The notes under the pieces: model-generated
Seen by the model: only the letters and a program-made list of their open reading frames with translations
What the model was told of the DNA's origin: nothing
Database searches by the model: none
Made by a program: the position numbers and the translations under genes
NCBI GenBank assembly: GCA_036725345.1
Contig: DAIMEJ010000005.1
Location: forward strand, 62,001 to 126,000
Length of the DNA stretch: 64,000 nt
Direction of reading: 5' to 3'
Source of the DNA: JAPLJU01 sp036725345
GTDB lineage: Bacteria; Desulfobacterota; Syntrophia; Syntrophales; UBA2192
Shown: in pieces, positions 50,945 to 58,170 of the stretch
Numbering within the stretch: position 1 is the first letter of the stretch
How the letters are laid out: each line of letters begins with the position of its first letter

Positions 50945-52918
50945 TTATATATCTTCCTCGGCAGGCAGTTTCAGTTTTCGATTGACGTAGAGCGGGTCAC
51001 CGGTTTTCAGCTTGTTAAGCTTCACCAGGGCGGCAACGGTGGTATTGTGTTTTCGGGCAATCTTGTCCAGCGTGTCGCCCTTCTTGACCACGTAGGTAAC
51101 GGGCTGCTGTTTCGCCTGTGCCGGAGATCGGGCGGCCTGGCGTTTCTTTTTATCGGTGCCATTTTCCTCCGCGTACACCTTGACCTTCTGATTCACCATG
51201 AGCCTGTCCCGCGGTTTCATGCCGTTGACTTTTCGAAATTCGGAAACCGCCATGTGATGCTTCGCCGCAACCTTCTCCGGGCTGTCGCCCTTCTTCACCG
51301 TGTAAGACGTGAGGCCGCGTTTTGCCGCCGTGGAGGCTTCGACCTTTCCGTTGTCACGACCGACGGCGTAAACCCTCAATTTACGGTTCACGTAAAGCGG
51401 ATCCTGCGGCTTCATGTCATTGAGGATCAGAACGGCCGCCACGCTCATGTGGTGTTTCTTAGCGATCTTGTCGAGGGAGTCGCCCTTCTTCACTCTGTAG
51501 ATCGCGAAGGCGGGGGCGGATACCTCTTCATCCTCCGCGGGCCCCAGGGGGACCTTCAACTTTCTCCCGATGGTGATCCGATCCTTTTGTCCGAGCTTGT
51601 TCAATTTCGTCAGCTTTCCGACGGTGGTTCGGTGGCGAAGGGCTATGTCCTCCAGCGTATCGCCCTTCCGGACAATGTACGTCCCGTAAACGGGCGGGGG
51701 AGGCGATGCCGTCTCAGCGCTCTTCACTGCCCTGGGCGGTTCTTCCTTCCGGGTCACCTGCACGGGGGGGGCGGGTGAAGGCGGTGAATACGTCGAGGGG
51801 ACGAAGGCGTATACGGAAGCGGCGACGGCTTCGGCCACTTCCTGCTGAAAAGCTGGCGTTCTCAGCAGCTGCTCTTCAACGGGGTGGGAGATGTAGGCCG
51901 TTTCGACGAGGACCGACGGGATGTCGGGGAGTTTCAACACTTTGAAGGGCGCGGCCTGAACGGTTTTGAAATGCAGGGTGTTGACGTCCTCTATGTTGGC
52001 GAGGACGACTTTGCCGAAGCTCCTGGAGAGGTTAAAGGTGTTTGTTTGAACCATGTCCAGCGTGATGTGGTCGGCCGCGTCGGTCGTGTCCTCGTTTTCC
52101 GACCCGCCGATGATGTCCGCGAGGTTCTCCCGGCTGGCCAGCAGTCTCGCCGCCTCGCTGCTGGCCCCGCGCGTTGAGAGCGCGTACACGGAACCGCCCC
52201 TGACCCGTCGGTTCCGCACGGCGTCGGCGTGGATACTGATGAAGAGATCAGCGCCGTATTCCCGGGCGATCTTGAGTCTTTTTTTGAAGGGGACATAGTA
52301 GTCGCCGTTTCTCGTCAGGAAGGCCCGGTAACCGGGTCTCTGGTTCAGGGTGTCCCTCAGCTTCCGGCAAATTTTCAGGACGATGTCCTTCTCCCTCGTC
52401 CCCTTCTTTCCGATGGCGCCGGGATCCTCGCCGCCGTGGCCGGGATCGATCACGATGATCTTGTCTTTCTTCACGGCCCGCTGCTGCAGGCGGTCTTCGC
52501 TCTCCTTCTTCTCCACTTCGGGCAGTTCGATGTCCACGACGATGCGGTCGGGTTTGTCGAGCAGCTGTTTGAGCTTGAAGATCTTCGTCTCCACGTTGTC
52601 CAGCAGGTAGACCTCGACCCGCGCGGCGTCCCCGGGGAGAGCCATGACCACAATCTTATCAATGCCGGGTTTGTTCAGGAAGGACTGGAGGGGGACTTCC
52701 TCGTCGACGACGGTGTTCTCGAAGTCGATGGTGATTTTCTTCCCCTCTTTGGAGACCGTGAATCTCGCCTCCTCGCTGGTGTCGAAGACGACGCGGGAAT
52801 AGTCGGGCGCCGCCCAGTGTCTGACGTTCAGGATGTGCGTCACGCCGGCGGCCTGCGACGGGAGCAGGATCGCGAAAAACAGGAATACCAGAAACGATAT
52901 GCTTGTGCCTTTCTTCAT
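50945..52918 (-). CDS. N-acetylmuramoyl-L-alanine amidase with AMIN and LysM domains
   Basis: The 657-residue envelope enzyme cleaves the MurNAc-L-Ala bond. A signal peptide (KKGTSISFLVFLFFAILLPS) is followed by an AMIN domain (about 30-130), and an Amidase_3 domain (about 150-380; IVIDPGHGGEDPGAI, GTREKDIV, FISIHADA, LVETAYISH) supplies zinc ligands. Four LysM repeats follow (each starting Y-x-VKKGDTL-like), separated by basic linkers, for peptidoglycan binding. The start at 52918 is set by the signal peptide; an ATG at 52936 is also in frame. Confidence 0.92.
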   Translation of the reverse strand: MKKGTSISFLVFLFFAILLPSQAAGVTHILNVRHWAAPDYSRVVFDTSEEARFTVSKEGKKITIDFENTVVDEEVPLQSFLNKPGIDKIVVMALPGDAARVEVYLLDNVETKIFKLKQLLDKPDRIVVDIELPEVEKKESEDRLQQRAVKKDKIIVIDPGHGGEDPGAIGKKGTREKDIVLKICRKLRDTLNQRPGYRAFLTRNGDYYVPFKKRLKIAREYGADLFISIHADAVRNRRVRGGSVYALSTRGASSEAARLLASRENLADIIGGSENEDTTDAADHITLDMVQTNTFNLSRSFGKVVLANIEDVNTLHFKTVQAAPFKVLKLPDIPSVLVETAYISHPVEEQLLRTPAFQQEVAEAVAASVYAFVPSTYSPPSPAPPVQVTRKEEPPRAVKSAETASPPPPVYGTYIVRKGDTLEDIALRHRTTVGKLTKLNKLGQKDRITIGRKLKVPLGPAEDEEVSAPAFAIYRVKKGDSLDKIAKKHHMSVAAVLILNDMKPQDPLYVNRKLRVYAVGRDNGKVEASTAAKRGLTSYTVKKGDSPEKVAAKHHMAVSEFRKVNGMKPRDRLMVNQKVKVYAEENGTDKKKRQAARSPAQAKQQPVTYVVKKGDTLDKIARKHNTTVAALVKLNKLKTGDPLYVNRKLKLPAEEDI

Positions 52919-53055
52919 TCTCCAGCAAATTCCCATTACTTGAGCATATTTAACAAATTTGGCTTCGCTTCACAACCCCTAAGTTCATAAAATCCATTGA
53001 CATCCGGGTCCCTTAATGACATTTACTGCATGCAAAATCTGTGAGAGAATGCTTC

Positions 53056-53925
53056 ATGTTCATCAGGGAAGTTCTGCAGCAGAAAAATTTCACTCTTTCC
53101 TTCGAGGTCTTTCCGCCGGTTCGGGAGGGAAATCTCGAGAGCCTCTACGCGACGGTCGAGGACCTGAAGGCCCTGAGCCCCGATTTCATCTCCGTCACCT
53201 ACGGCGCGGGTGGGAGCACGCGTGACAAGACGATCGAGATCTCTTCCAGGGTCAAGAACGAGTTCAAGCTGGAGGTGACGGCGCATCTGACCTGCGTCCA
53301 GTCGACGCGTGATGACATCGCGAAGATCCTCGACGAGTTCAGGAAGGAGCATATCGAAAACATCCTCGCCCTCCGGGGCGACCCGCCGAAAGGGGAGGAG
53401 AAATTCTTCAGGCCGGAGGGCGGGTTCGGTTACGCGAACGAGCTCGTGGAGTTCATCGGGTCAAGGGACGGCTTCTGCATCGGGGTCGGGGGCTACCCGG
53501 AAGGTCACCCGGAGGCGCCGAGCCCGGAGGCTGACCTGGCGAACCTCAAACGGAAGGTCGATGCCGGCGCCGATTTCATCATCACCCAGCTATTCTTCGC
53601 GAACGACGTCTTTTACAGGTTCCGGGACCGGGCGGAGCGTCTGGGCATCTCAAAGCCCATTATCCCCGGCGTTTTTCTCTTGCAAAATTACGGTCAGATG
53701 GTGAAAATTCCGGAACTCTGCGGGGCGACGGTTCCATCGAAGCTCGCCGAGAAGGTCTACAGGGTGAAAGACCAGCCGGGGGAGGTGGAGAAATACGGGA
53801 CGGAACACGCCTTTCGTCAGGCGGAGGACCTCTTGAAAAACGGCGTCCGCGGGCTTCATCTCTACACGATGAACCGGAGCGAGCCGGCTATCAACGTGGT
53901 CAAATGGCTCAACCTGAAAAGATAA
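53056..53925 (+). CDS. metF: Methylenetetrahydrofolate reductase
   Basis: This 289-residue FAD enzyme reduces methylene-THF to methyl-THF for methionine synthesis or the methyl branch of the Wood-Ljungdahl pathway. Visible family features are FTLSFEVFPPVREGNLESLY at the start, VTYGAGGSTRDKTIEIS, HLTCVQSTRDDIAKIL, LALRGDPPKGEEKF and TQLFFANDVFYRFRDR. The ATG at 53056 is preferred over an upstream in-frame GTG at 53041 since the family starts here. No ACS/CODH genes are nearby. Confidence 0.95.
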   Translation: MFIREVLQQKNFTLSFEVFPPVREGNLESLYATVEDLKALSPDFISVTYGAGGSTRDKTIEISSRVKNEFKLEVTAHLTCVQSTRDDIAKILDEFRKEHIENILALRGDPPKGEEKFFRPEGGFGYANELVEFIGSRDGFCIGVGGYPEGHPEAPSPEADLANLKRKVDAGADFIITQLFFANDVFYRFRDRAERLGISKPIIPGVFLLQNYGQMVKIPELCGATVPSKLAEKVYRVKDQPGEVEKYGTEHAFRQAEDLLKNGVRGLHLYTMNRSEPAINVVKWLNLKR

Positions 53926-53940
53926 AAAAACGAACGGTGC

Positions 53941-54017
53941 GGGCGGTTAGCTCAGTAGGATAGAGCGTTGGTCTCCGGAACCAAAGGCCCCGGGTTCAAG
54001 TCCCGGACCGCCCGCCA
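53941..54017 (+). tRNA. tRNA-Arg (anticodon CCG)
   Basis: The cloverleaf is complete: acceptor stem GGGCGGT with ACCGCCC, D arm AGCTC...GAGC, anticodon stem TTGGT/ACCAA around the loop CTCCGGA (anticodon CCG), and T arm CCGGG-TTCAAGT-CCCGG. The discriminator base is G and CCA is encoded (54015-54017). It reads CGG arginine codons. It begins 15 bp after metF. A terminator hairpin follows, and the DNA beyond it is AT-richer and flanked by a 26-bp direct repeat. Confidence 0.97.
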
Positions 54018-54031
54018 TTGATCCTTTATGG

Positions 54032-54064
54032 AAAGAGAGCTCTTCACGGGCTCTCTTTCTGTTT
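54032..54064 (+). terminator. Intrinsic terminator of tRNA-Arg
   Basis: AAAGAGAGC (54032-54040) pairs with GCTCTCTTT (54050-54058) over a 9-nt loop, followed by CTGTTTT. Its right half belongs to the 26-bp repeat that recurs at 56541-56566. Confidence 0.8.
54039..54064 (+). repeat. Direct repeat, copy 1, next to tRNA-Arg
   Basis: These 26 bp (starting GCTCTTCACGGGCTC, ending TTTCTGTTT) are identical to 56541-56566 in the same orientation. Weaker similarity continues to the right for about 30 bp in both copies. The copy begins 22 bp after the tRNA 3' end and bounds an islet of about 2.5 kb. Confidence 0.85.
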
Positions 54065-54355
54065 TCAGAGCTTTTTCTTACGGGTTTCCCATGATCGGAA
54101 ATACAAAAACGAAGGGTTTTCCCCTCACTTGTGACGGGATAATCCTTCAGTCGATTTTTCTTGTTCTTTAAGGACCTTGCCCCATTTAAAACGCTTTCAT
54201 GCAGGGATTTGCCTGCAAATTAAAAGGTTTTCAGATACCGCTCGATAAAAAGAATAGGCAGCAAAAGTGAGCCATATCAGTCAGTTATCCTCATGGAGAC
54301 TATTCTGGAACAGTTATTGCGAAATAGCGAGTAATTCGATTGTGGATTTGACGAG
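54065..54355. other. AT-richer noncoding stretch at the left of the islet
   Basis: From the terminator to the small membrane-protein gene no open frame looks real. Base composition is distinctly AT-richer than the flanking metF and WD40 regions, as expected of acquired or noncoding DNA. No integrase remnant was seen. A weak promoter for 54356 must be here, but no clear -35/-10 pair stands out. Confidence 0.4.
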
Positions 54356-54598
54356 ATGAATTATCAAAGCGCCATATGGATAGAAGACGATGACCGGTAC
54401 ATTCCGGGAAACAATCGTGAACATGAAATAGAACCTTTTGAGTTGGGGGACCTTGAGAAAAAAGCAGCAAGGGCCCGGGAATACTTACAGATACTCGAAG
54501 AGCGACACAGTTTAGGCAGGGGACTGATTATCGGTGGCATCATTTCAGTTTTTACATGGATCGTCTTGGGGGTAATGCTAGCCAATATTTTGAAGTAG
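54356..54598 (+). CDS. Small single-pass membrane protein
   Basis: The 80-residue product has an acidic hydrophilic N-terminal part (IEDDDRYIPGNNREHEIEPF), a helical stretch (LEKKAARAREYLQILEERHS) and one C-terminal transmembrane helix (LIIGGIISVFTWIVLGVMLA). No family is recognised. A clear ribosome site is missing (ACGAG only). It lies 40 bp before the Lpp-like gene in the AT-rich islet. Confidence 0.6.
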   Translation: MNYQSAIWIEDDDRYIPGNNREHEIEPFELGDLEKKAARAREYLQILEERHSLGRGLIIGGIISVFTWIVLGVMLANILK

Positions 54599-54638
54599 TA
54601 GCCACCAATTTCCAGATCATAAAGGAGGTGATCACAGG

Positions 54639-54971
54639 ATGACGAGAAAACACGCAGGTCTTTGCATGATGGCTATTCTGCTGGGCCTTGTATTCATGTT
54701 CTCAGGTTGCGCCACAACAGGCGACCTGGAGAAACTTCAGGCACAGGTCAACGCGGTCAGCCAGAAAGCGGATCAGGCACTGCAGGAATCCCAGGCCGCG
54801 AAGTCCGCCGCACAGTCCGCGCGGATGGACAATATGAGGGATGCCGAGAGAATATCCCAGGCCGCCACGAAGGCGGATAACGCCGCCGCGAGAGCCGAGG
54901 CCGCTGCGAAAATGGCGGAGGACAACGCGAAGAAGACCGAGGCCATTTTCCAGAAATCCATGAAGAAGTAG
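54639..54971 (+). CDS. Lpp/OprI-like alanine-zipper outer-membrane lipoprotein
   Basis: The 110-residue protein has a lipoprotein signal with lipobox FSGC (Cys at about residue 24). A long helix of alanine-rich heptads follows (LEKLQAQVNAVSQKADQALQ, AAARAEAAAKMAEDNAKKTE), ending in KKS-MKK, so it forms an Lpp/OprI-like coiled coil. A terminal lysine could be linked to peptidoglycan. The ribosome site AAGGAGGTGATCA is a 13-base match to the 16S 3' end and predicts very strong translation. An L,D-transpeptidase is encoded 120 bp downstream. Confidence 0.85.
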   Translation: MTRKHAGLCMMAILLGLVFMFSGCATTGDLEKLQAQVNAVSQKADQALQESQAAKSAAQSARMDNMRDAERISQAATKADNAAARAEAAAKMAEDNAKKTEAIFQKSMKK

Positions 54972-55020
54972 AAAAACGGCTTCGACACGCGCGGGGCATC
55001 GCCGCGCAACGCGAAGTAAA

Positions 55021-55055
55021 AAAATAGCAGGTTTTTGCTGCCCTGCTATTTTTTT
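55021..55055 (+). terminator. Strong intrinsic terminator after the lipoprotein gene
   Basis: AAAATAGCAGG (55021-55031) pairs perfectly with CCTGCTATTTT (55042-55052), continuing into a T-run to 55055. It isolates the lipoprotein transcript from the L,D-transpeptidase gene. Confidence 0.92.
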
Positions 55056-55090
55056 ATTGAGTGATGATTTTTTGTCGTTACAATGGCCCC

Positions 55091-56407
55091 ATGCGCCGAA
55101 TCAACGTGTCAAGCTTATCCCGTGTGCTTCGTTTTATAATCCTTTCTATATTCCTGTCATCCTTTTACGGGTGCGGGGTCTGGCATAATGTCCGGGAGAA
55201 AGTCGCGTCATTTTCAAGTCATCCTGTGGAAAAGGTCGAGCGGAATGATTTTCCGGATACAAAGGGAGATGATGTCATCGGCCGGTTGGCAGTCGTCAGG
55301 CTTAAAAAAGGGGATACGCTGCCGGATGCTGCGAGACACTTCGGTTTGGGAATCGATGAAATCAGCGCGGCCAACCCGGGAATAGACGTGTGGGTGCCTG
55401 ACGCCGGAGAACGTATCGTGTTGCCTCTGAGCTTTATCCTGCCCGACGCCCCCCGGAAAGGCATTGTCGTTAACCTGGCCGCCATGAGGCTCTTTCAATT
55501 CAAAGGTGACAGTAGATCCCTGATGATTTCGACCTACCCGGTCGGTATCGGTTCGGAAGATCGCTCAACGCCTGTCGGTCAAATGTACGTTAAGCGCAAG
55601 GAAATCCGACCGACCTGGTACGTGCCTGCCTCAATCCTTAAGGATCACCGGGAAAAGGGAGACCCTCTGCCGGCTACCGTCCCGCCGGGACCCCAAAATC
55701 CCCTCGGAGAACATGCCCTGTACTTAAACAAGGCCAATTATGTGATACACGGGACCAACAAACCGTCCAGCATCGGTCTCAAGGCAACCAATGGCTGCAT
55801 ACGACTCTACCCGGAAGACATAAAAAAACTCTACGAGAATACAAAAGTAAAAACACCCGTTTGCATCGTGAACCAACCTTACCTCGTAGGTCATCGGGAC
55901 GGAGCTGTTTATCTCGAAGTTCATGCGGCCCCGGATGATGTGGACGCCTTTGAATTAAAGAAGATGTATGCAAAATTAAAGGCGATTGAAAAGAAGACAG
56001 GGCGTAAGCTGGATTGGAAAAAAGTCCGCGAAACGGTGGCTGAGGCCCGGGGGATTCCTGTTCCGGTGTTCGAGATGAGGCAAGGAAGTGATGGCGAGAG
56101 TGCGAAATGCCTGGAAGTGAAACACCCCGGCGAACTTTACGGAAGGCTGCGATTACCGGAAATGTCAATGAACGGGTGGTATCTCTTGGCCGCGGAGGTC
56201 TCCGATGAGATCCATGCTTCCAGGCTCGCTGCCATGATCAACCATCAGGGTCCGCCCATCCCCGCCAGGGTGATCCCGAAGGGCGATCGTTACCGCGTAA
56301 TTGCCGGACCCTTTAATAAAAGCGCTGAGGCCAAAAACGCCGCCAGACGCCTGAAAGTTGACTTACAAGTAGAAGCACTGTTACTCGAACCCACAAAGAA
56401 AAGATGA
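55091..56407 (+). CDS. L,D-transpeptidase with LysM and SPOR-like domains
   Basis: The 438-residue protein has an N-terminal hydrophobic signal with possible lipoprotein Cys (SSFYGC). A LysM-like repeat (VVRLKKGDTLPDAARHFGLG) and a YkuD/ErfK catalytic domain follow, with His220 in HGTNKPSSIGLK and Cys236 in ATNGCIRLYP. The usual SHGC is TNGC here. The C-terminus (about 355-438; WYLLAAEVSDEIHASRLAAM, RYRVIAGPFNKSAEAKNAAR) resembles a SPOR domain. Such enzymes crosslink peptidoglycan 3-3 or attach Lpp-type lipoproteins, so a partnership with the adjacent lipoprotein is plausible. The start at 55091 is chosen because 55061 overlaps the terminator. Confidence 0.88.
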   Translation: MRRINVSSLSRVLRFIILSIFLSSFYGCGVWHNVREKVASFSSHPVEKVERNDFPDTKGDDVIGRLAVVRLKKGDTLPDAARHFGLGIDEISAANPGIDVWVPDAGERIVLPLSFILPDAPRKGIVVNLAAMRLFQFKGDSRSLMISTYPVGIGSEDRSTPVGQMYVKRKEIRPTWYVPASILKDHREKGDPLPATVPPGPQNPLGEHALYLNKANYVIHGTNKPSSIGLKATNGCIRLYPEDIKKLYENTKVKTPVCIVNQPYLVGHRDGAVYLEVHAAPDDVDAFELKKMYAKLKAIEKKTGRKLDWKKVRETVAEARGIPVPVFEMRQGSDGESAKCLEVKHPGELYGRLRLPEMSMNGWYLLAAEVSDEIHASRLAAMINHQGPPIPARVIPKGDRYRVIAGPFNKSAEAKNAARRLKVDLQVEALLLEPTKKR

Positions 56408-56454
56408 TGACTTCAGCATTAAAAGGTATCTATCCTGTTTGTGGTTATTGTTAA

Positions 56455-56478
56455 TTTCCCGTTGGTCCAAACGGGAAA
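56455..56478. other. Hairpin after the L,D-transpeptidase gene
   Basis: TTTCCCGTT (56455-56463) and AACGGGAAA (56470-56478) form a 9-bp stem with a 6-nt loop. No T-run follows on the plus strand. It lies in the 56408-56796 gap, which holds no convincing gene; the second 26-bp repeat and a terminator are the other elements there. Confidence 0.45.
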
Positions 56479-56540
56479 GGATCCCGAGTTTCAGAAATGG
56501 CTTGCCTGGTTGCCCGCCAATAATACCCTAGAAAAAAAGT

Positions 56541-56566
56541 GCTCTTCACGGGCTCTCTTTCTGTTT
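56541..56566 (+). repeat. Direct repeat, copy 2, right end of the islet
   Basis: This is a perfect 26-bp copy of 54039-54064 in the same orientation. The left hairpin arm that completes the tRNA terminator in copy 1 is degenerate here (AAAAAAAGT). A normal terminator follows at 56613. Confidence 0.85.
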
Positions 56567-56612
56567 CAGGCGCTTCTTCTAATGGATTTCTAACGGTACA
56601 GACAAGAGAGAA

Positions 56613-56640
56613 AGCAGGGTCCGTAAAAACCCTGTTTTTT
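56613..56640 (+). terminator. Intrinsic terminator
   Basis: CAGGGT (56615-56620) pairs with ACCCTG (56629-56634) across an 8-nt loop, followed by six T residues. No gene ends just upstream. It may be a displaced downstream terminator of the tRNA or of the L,D-transpeptidase transcript. Confidence 0.75.
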
Positions 56641-56796
56641 GTTTGATTAGAGCTCATCTAATAATATTTTCCTAGGAAGATAGAAAACAATGAATCGAAA
56701 AATAATGCATTCGTCGTATTTCTTTTTTCCTATTGCTGTGTATGAAATACTACAGGTGTTTCGATTCAATGTGTTTACAGACGGCAGAATGGTGCT

Positions 56797-57072
56797 ATGC
56801 AGAAATTAAATGAACGCGTGGAGCCAAGTGCGCCCGTTCTGGTCATGGCTCATCCGGGTACACGGGAAGAGAGAATTTATTTAATAAGAAACGCGTACGT
56901 GACGGCATCAGGGGCGTGGTTTCACTGCGAAGAGAGACTCCCCAGGGGCACGTACATTAAAATAGTTTTTCGATTAAAGTATAGTCCCGATCAAAAAGCC
57001 ATCAAGGTTGTACGCTACGGAAGAGTAGTCAATACCGGCTTCATGGGCTTTTCGGTTGACTTCGATTCTTAA
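56797..57072 (+). CDS. Short PilZ-like protein
   Basis: The 91-residue protein has a pattern resembling PilZ domains: strand pairs around LIRNAYVTASGAWFHCEERL (D/N-x-S-x-x-G-like), GTYIKIVFRLKY, and VRYGRVVNTGFMGFSVDFD (final G-x-G-x-x-F-like). The N-terminal RxxxR c-di-GMP motif is not convincing (LNERVEPSAPV), so ligand binding is uncertain. No clear ribosome site precedes the ATG. It stands alone. Confidence 0.5.
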   Translation: MQKLNERVEPSAPVLVMAHPGTREERIYLIRNAYVTASGAWFHCEERLPRGTYIKIVFRLKYSPDQKAIKVVRYGRVVNTGFMGFSVDFDS

Positions 57073-57279
57073 CTGACCAACCTGCGAAAAATGAAAGGAG
57101 TCCAGTAGAACAAAACTGATCGGCGCATGGCCGGGGTTGTGGCGAAACATCAGCGGGAATAGTTTAGCCGTATTGAATTCAAGGGGTTGGGAAGTATTCT
57201 CCGCCCCTTTTTTCTTTATATAACCTTTGCGCGCTTCCCGGGGAGGCGCCCTGAGTGATTCGGCGGGCATTTTATTGAC

Positions 57280-57316
57280 TTGACATTGGAAAAAATATTT
57301 GGGAATATTTTCCCAA
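57280..57316 (+). promoter_or_regulatory. Promoter with overlapping palindrome before the DUF6502 operon
   Basis: TTGACA (57280-57285) is 18 bp from AATATT (57304-57309). An 18-bp inverted repeat, TTGGGAATATTTTCCCAA (57299-57316), overlaps the -10 and start region, 21 bp before the ATG at 57337. This is the geometry of a repressor operator. The region 57073-57279 has no gene. Confidence 0.5.
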
Positions 57317-57336
57317 TTCGCCAGATCCCCCACGAC

Positions 57337-58170
57337 ATGCAGCCGAACAAACACCAGATACTTGTTACAGCCGTCGCCCGACTCCTGAGGCCTCTCGTTC
57401 GAGTCCTGCTCCGGAACGGCGTCTCCTACGGGACGTTCGCCGATATCGCCAAGAGACAGTTCGTCGACGTCGCCAGGGACGAGTTTTCAATCGAGGGGCG
57501 CAAGCAGTCCCTTTCCCGTATCTCCGTCATCACCGGGCTGACGCGCAAGGAAGTCGCGCGGGTGAGCTCCCTTCGTCAGAGGGACGACGAGCCCAGCCGG
57601 GACCGGTACAACCGAGCCTCGAGGGTGATCGCGGGATGGCGGCGGGACAGGGATTTCCTGGATCGAAAAGGCAGGCCCATGGCGCTCACGGTGTCCGGAA
57701 AGGTAAAGAGCTTCCAGGAACTCGTCAGACGGCACAGCGGGGATGTGCCTTACCGGGCCGTTCTCGACGAGATGCAGACCGACGGGAGCGTGGAGCGCCT
57801 CGACGAGAACAGGGTCCGGTTGAGGGAGCGGGCCTACCTGCCGAAGGCCGACGAAACCATGAAGTTGCACATCCTCGGTGTCGACACTGCTTACCTGATC
57901 GACACCATCGATCACAACATGGGAAGGACCCTCGAACCTCCGAGATTCCAGCGCAAGGTTCTCTACGACAACCTCCCCGACGGGGCGCTCCGGGAGTTCA
58001 GACGCCTTTCGGCCGAGGCTGCCCAGGGTCTGCTGGAGAAACTCGACCGGTGGCTGTCGAGCCATGACCGGGACACAAACCCCGGGGCCGGCGGCAGCGG
58101 GCGCAACACCGCGGGTGTCGGAATTTATTACTTCGAAAAACCATGTGACGAAGAGGACCAGGGACCATGA
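57337..58170 (+). CDS. DUF6502 family protein
   Basis: The 277-residue protein has the DUF6502 start (RLLRPLVRVLLRNGVSYGTF, then ADIAKRQFVDVARDEF). A helix-turn-helix-like SLSRISVITGLTRKEVARVS segment (about 50-70) suggests a DNA-binding regulator. The C-terminal half has no catalytic motif. The start at 57337 matches the family; an upstream frame extension overlaps the promoter. Its stop overlaps the next start (ATGA), so it is translationally coupled to the DUF5666 gene, a pairing common for these families. Confidence 0.85.
   Translation: MQPNKHQILVTAVARLLRPLVRVLLRNGVSYGTFADIAKRQFVDVARDEFSIEGRKQSLSRISVITGLTRKEVARVSSLRQRDDEPSRDRYNRASRVIAGWRRDRDFLDRKGRPMALTVSGKVKSFQELVRRHSGDVPYRAVLDEMQTDGSVERLDENRVRLRERAYLPKADETMKLHILGVDTAYLIDTIDHNMGRTLEPPRFQRKVLYDNLPDGALREFRRLSAEAAQGLLEKLDRWLSSHDRDTNPGAGGSGRNTAGVGIYYFEKPCDEEDQGP

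Noticed and set aside
54018..54355. A classical tRNA-integrated phage or genomic island
   Set aside because: The tRNA 3' end is not repeated at the far boundary and no integrase gene or remnant was seen; only a smaller repeat-bounded islet is supported.
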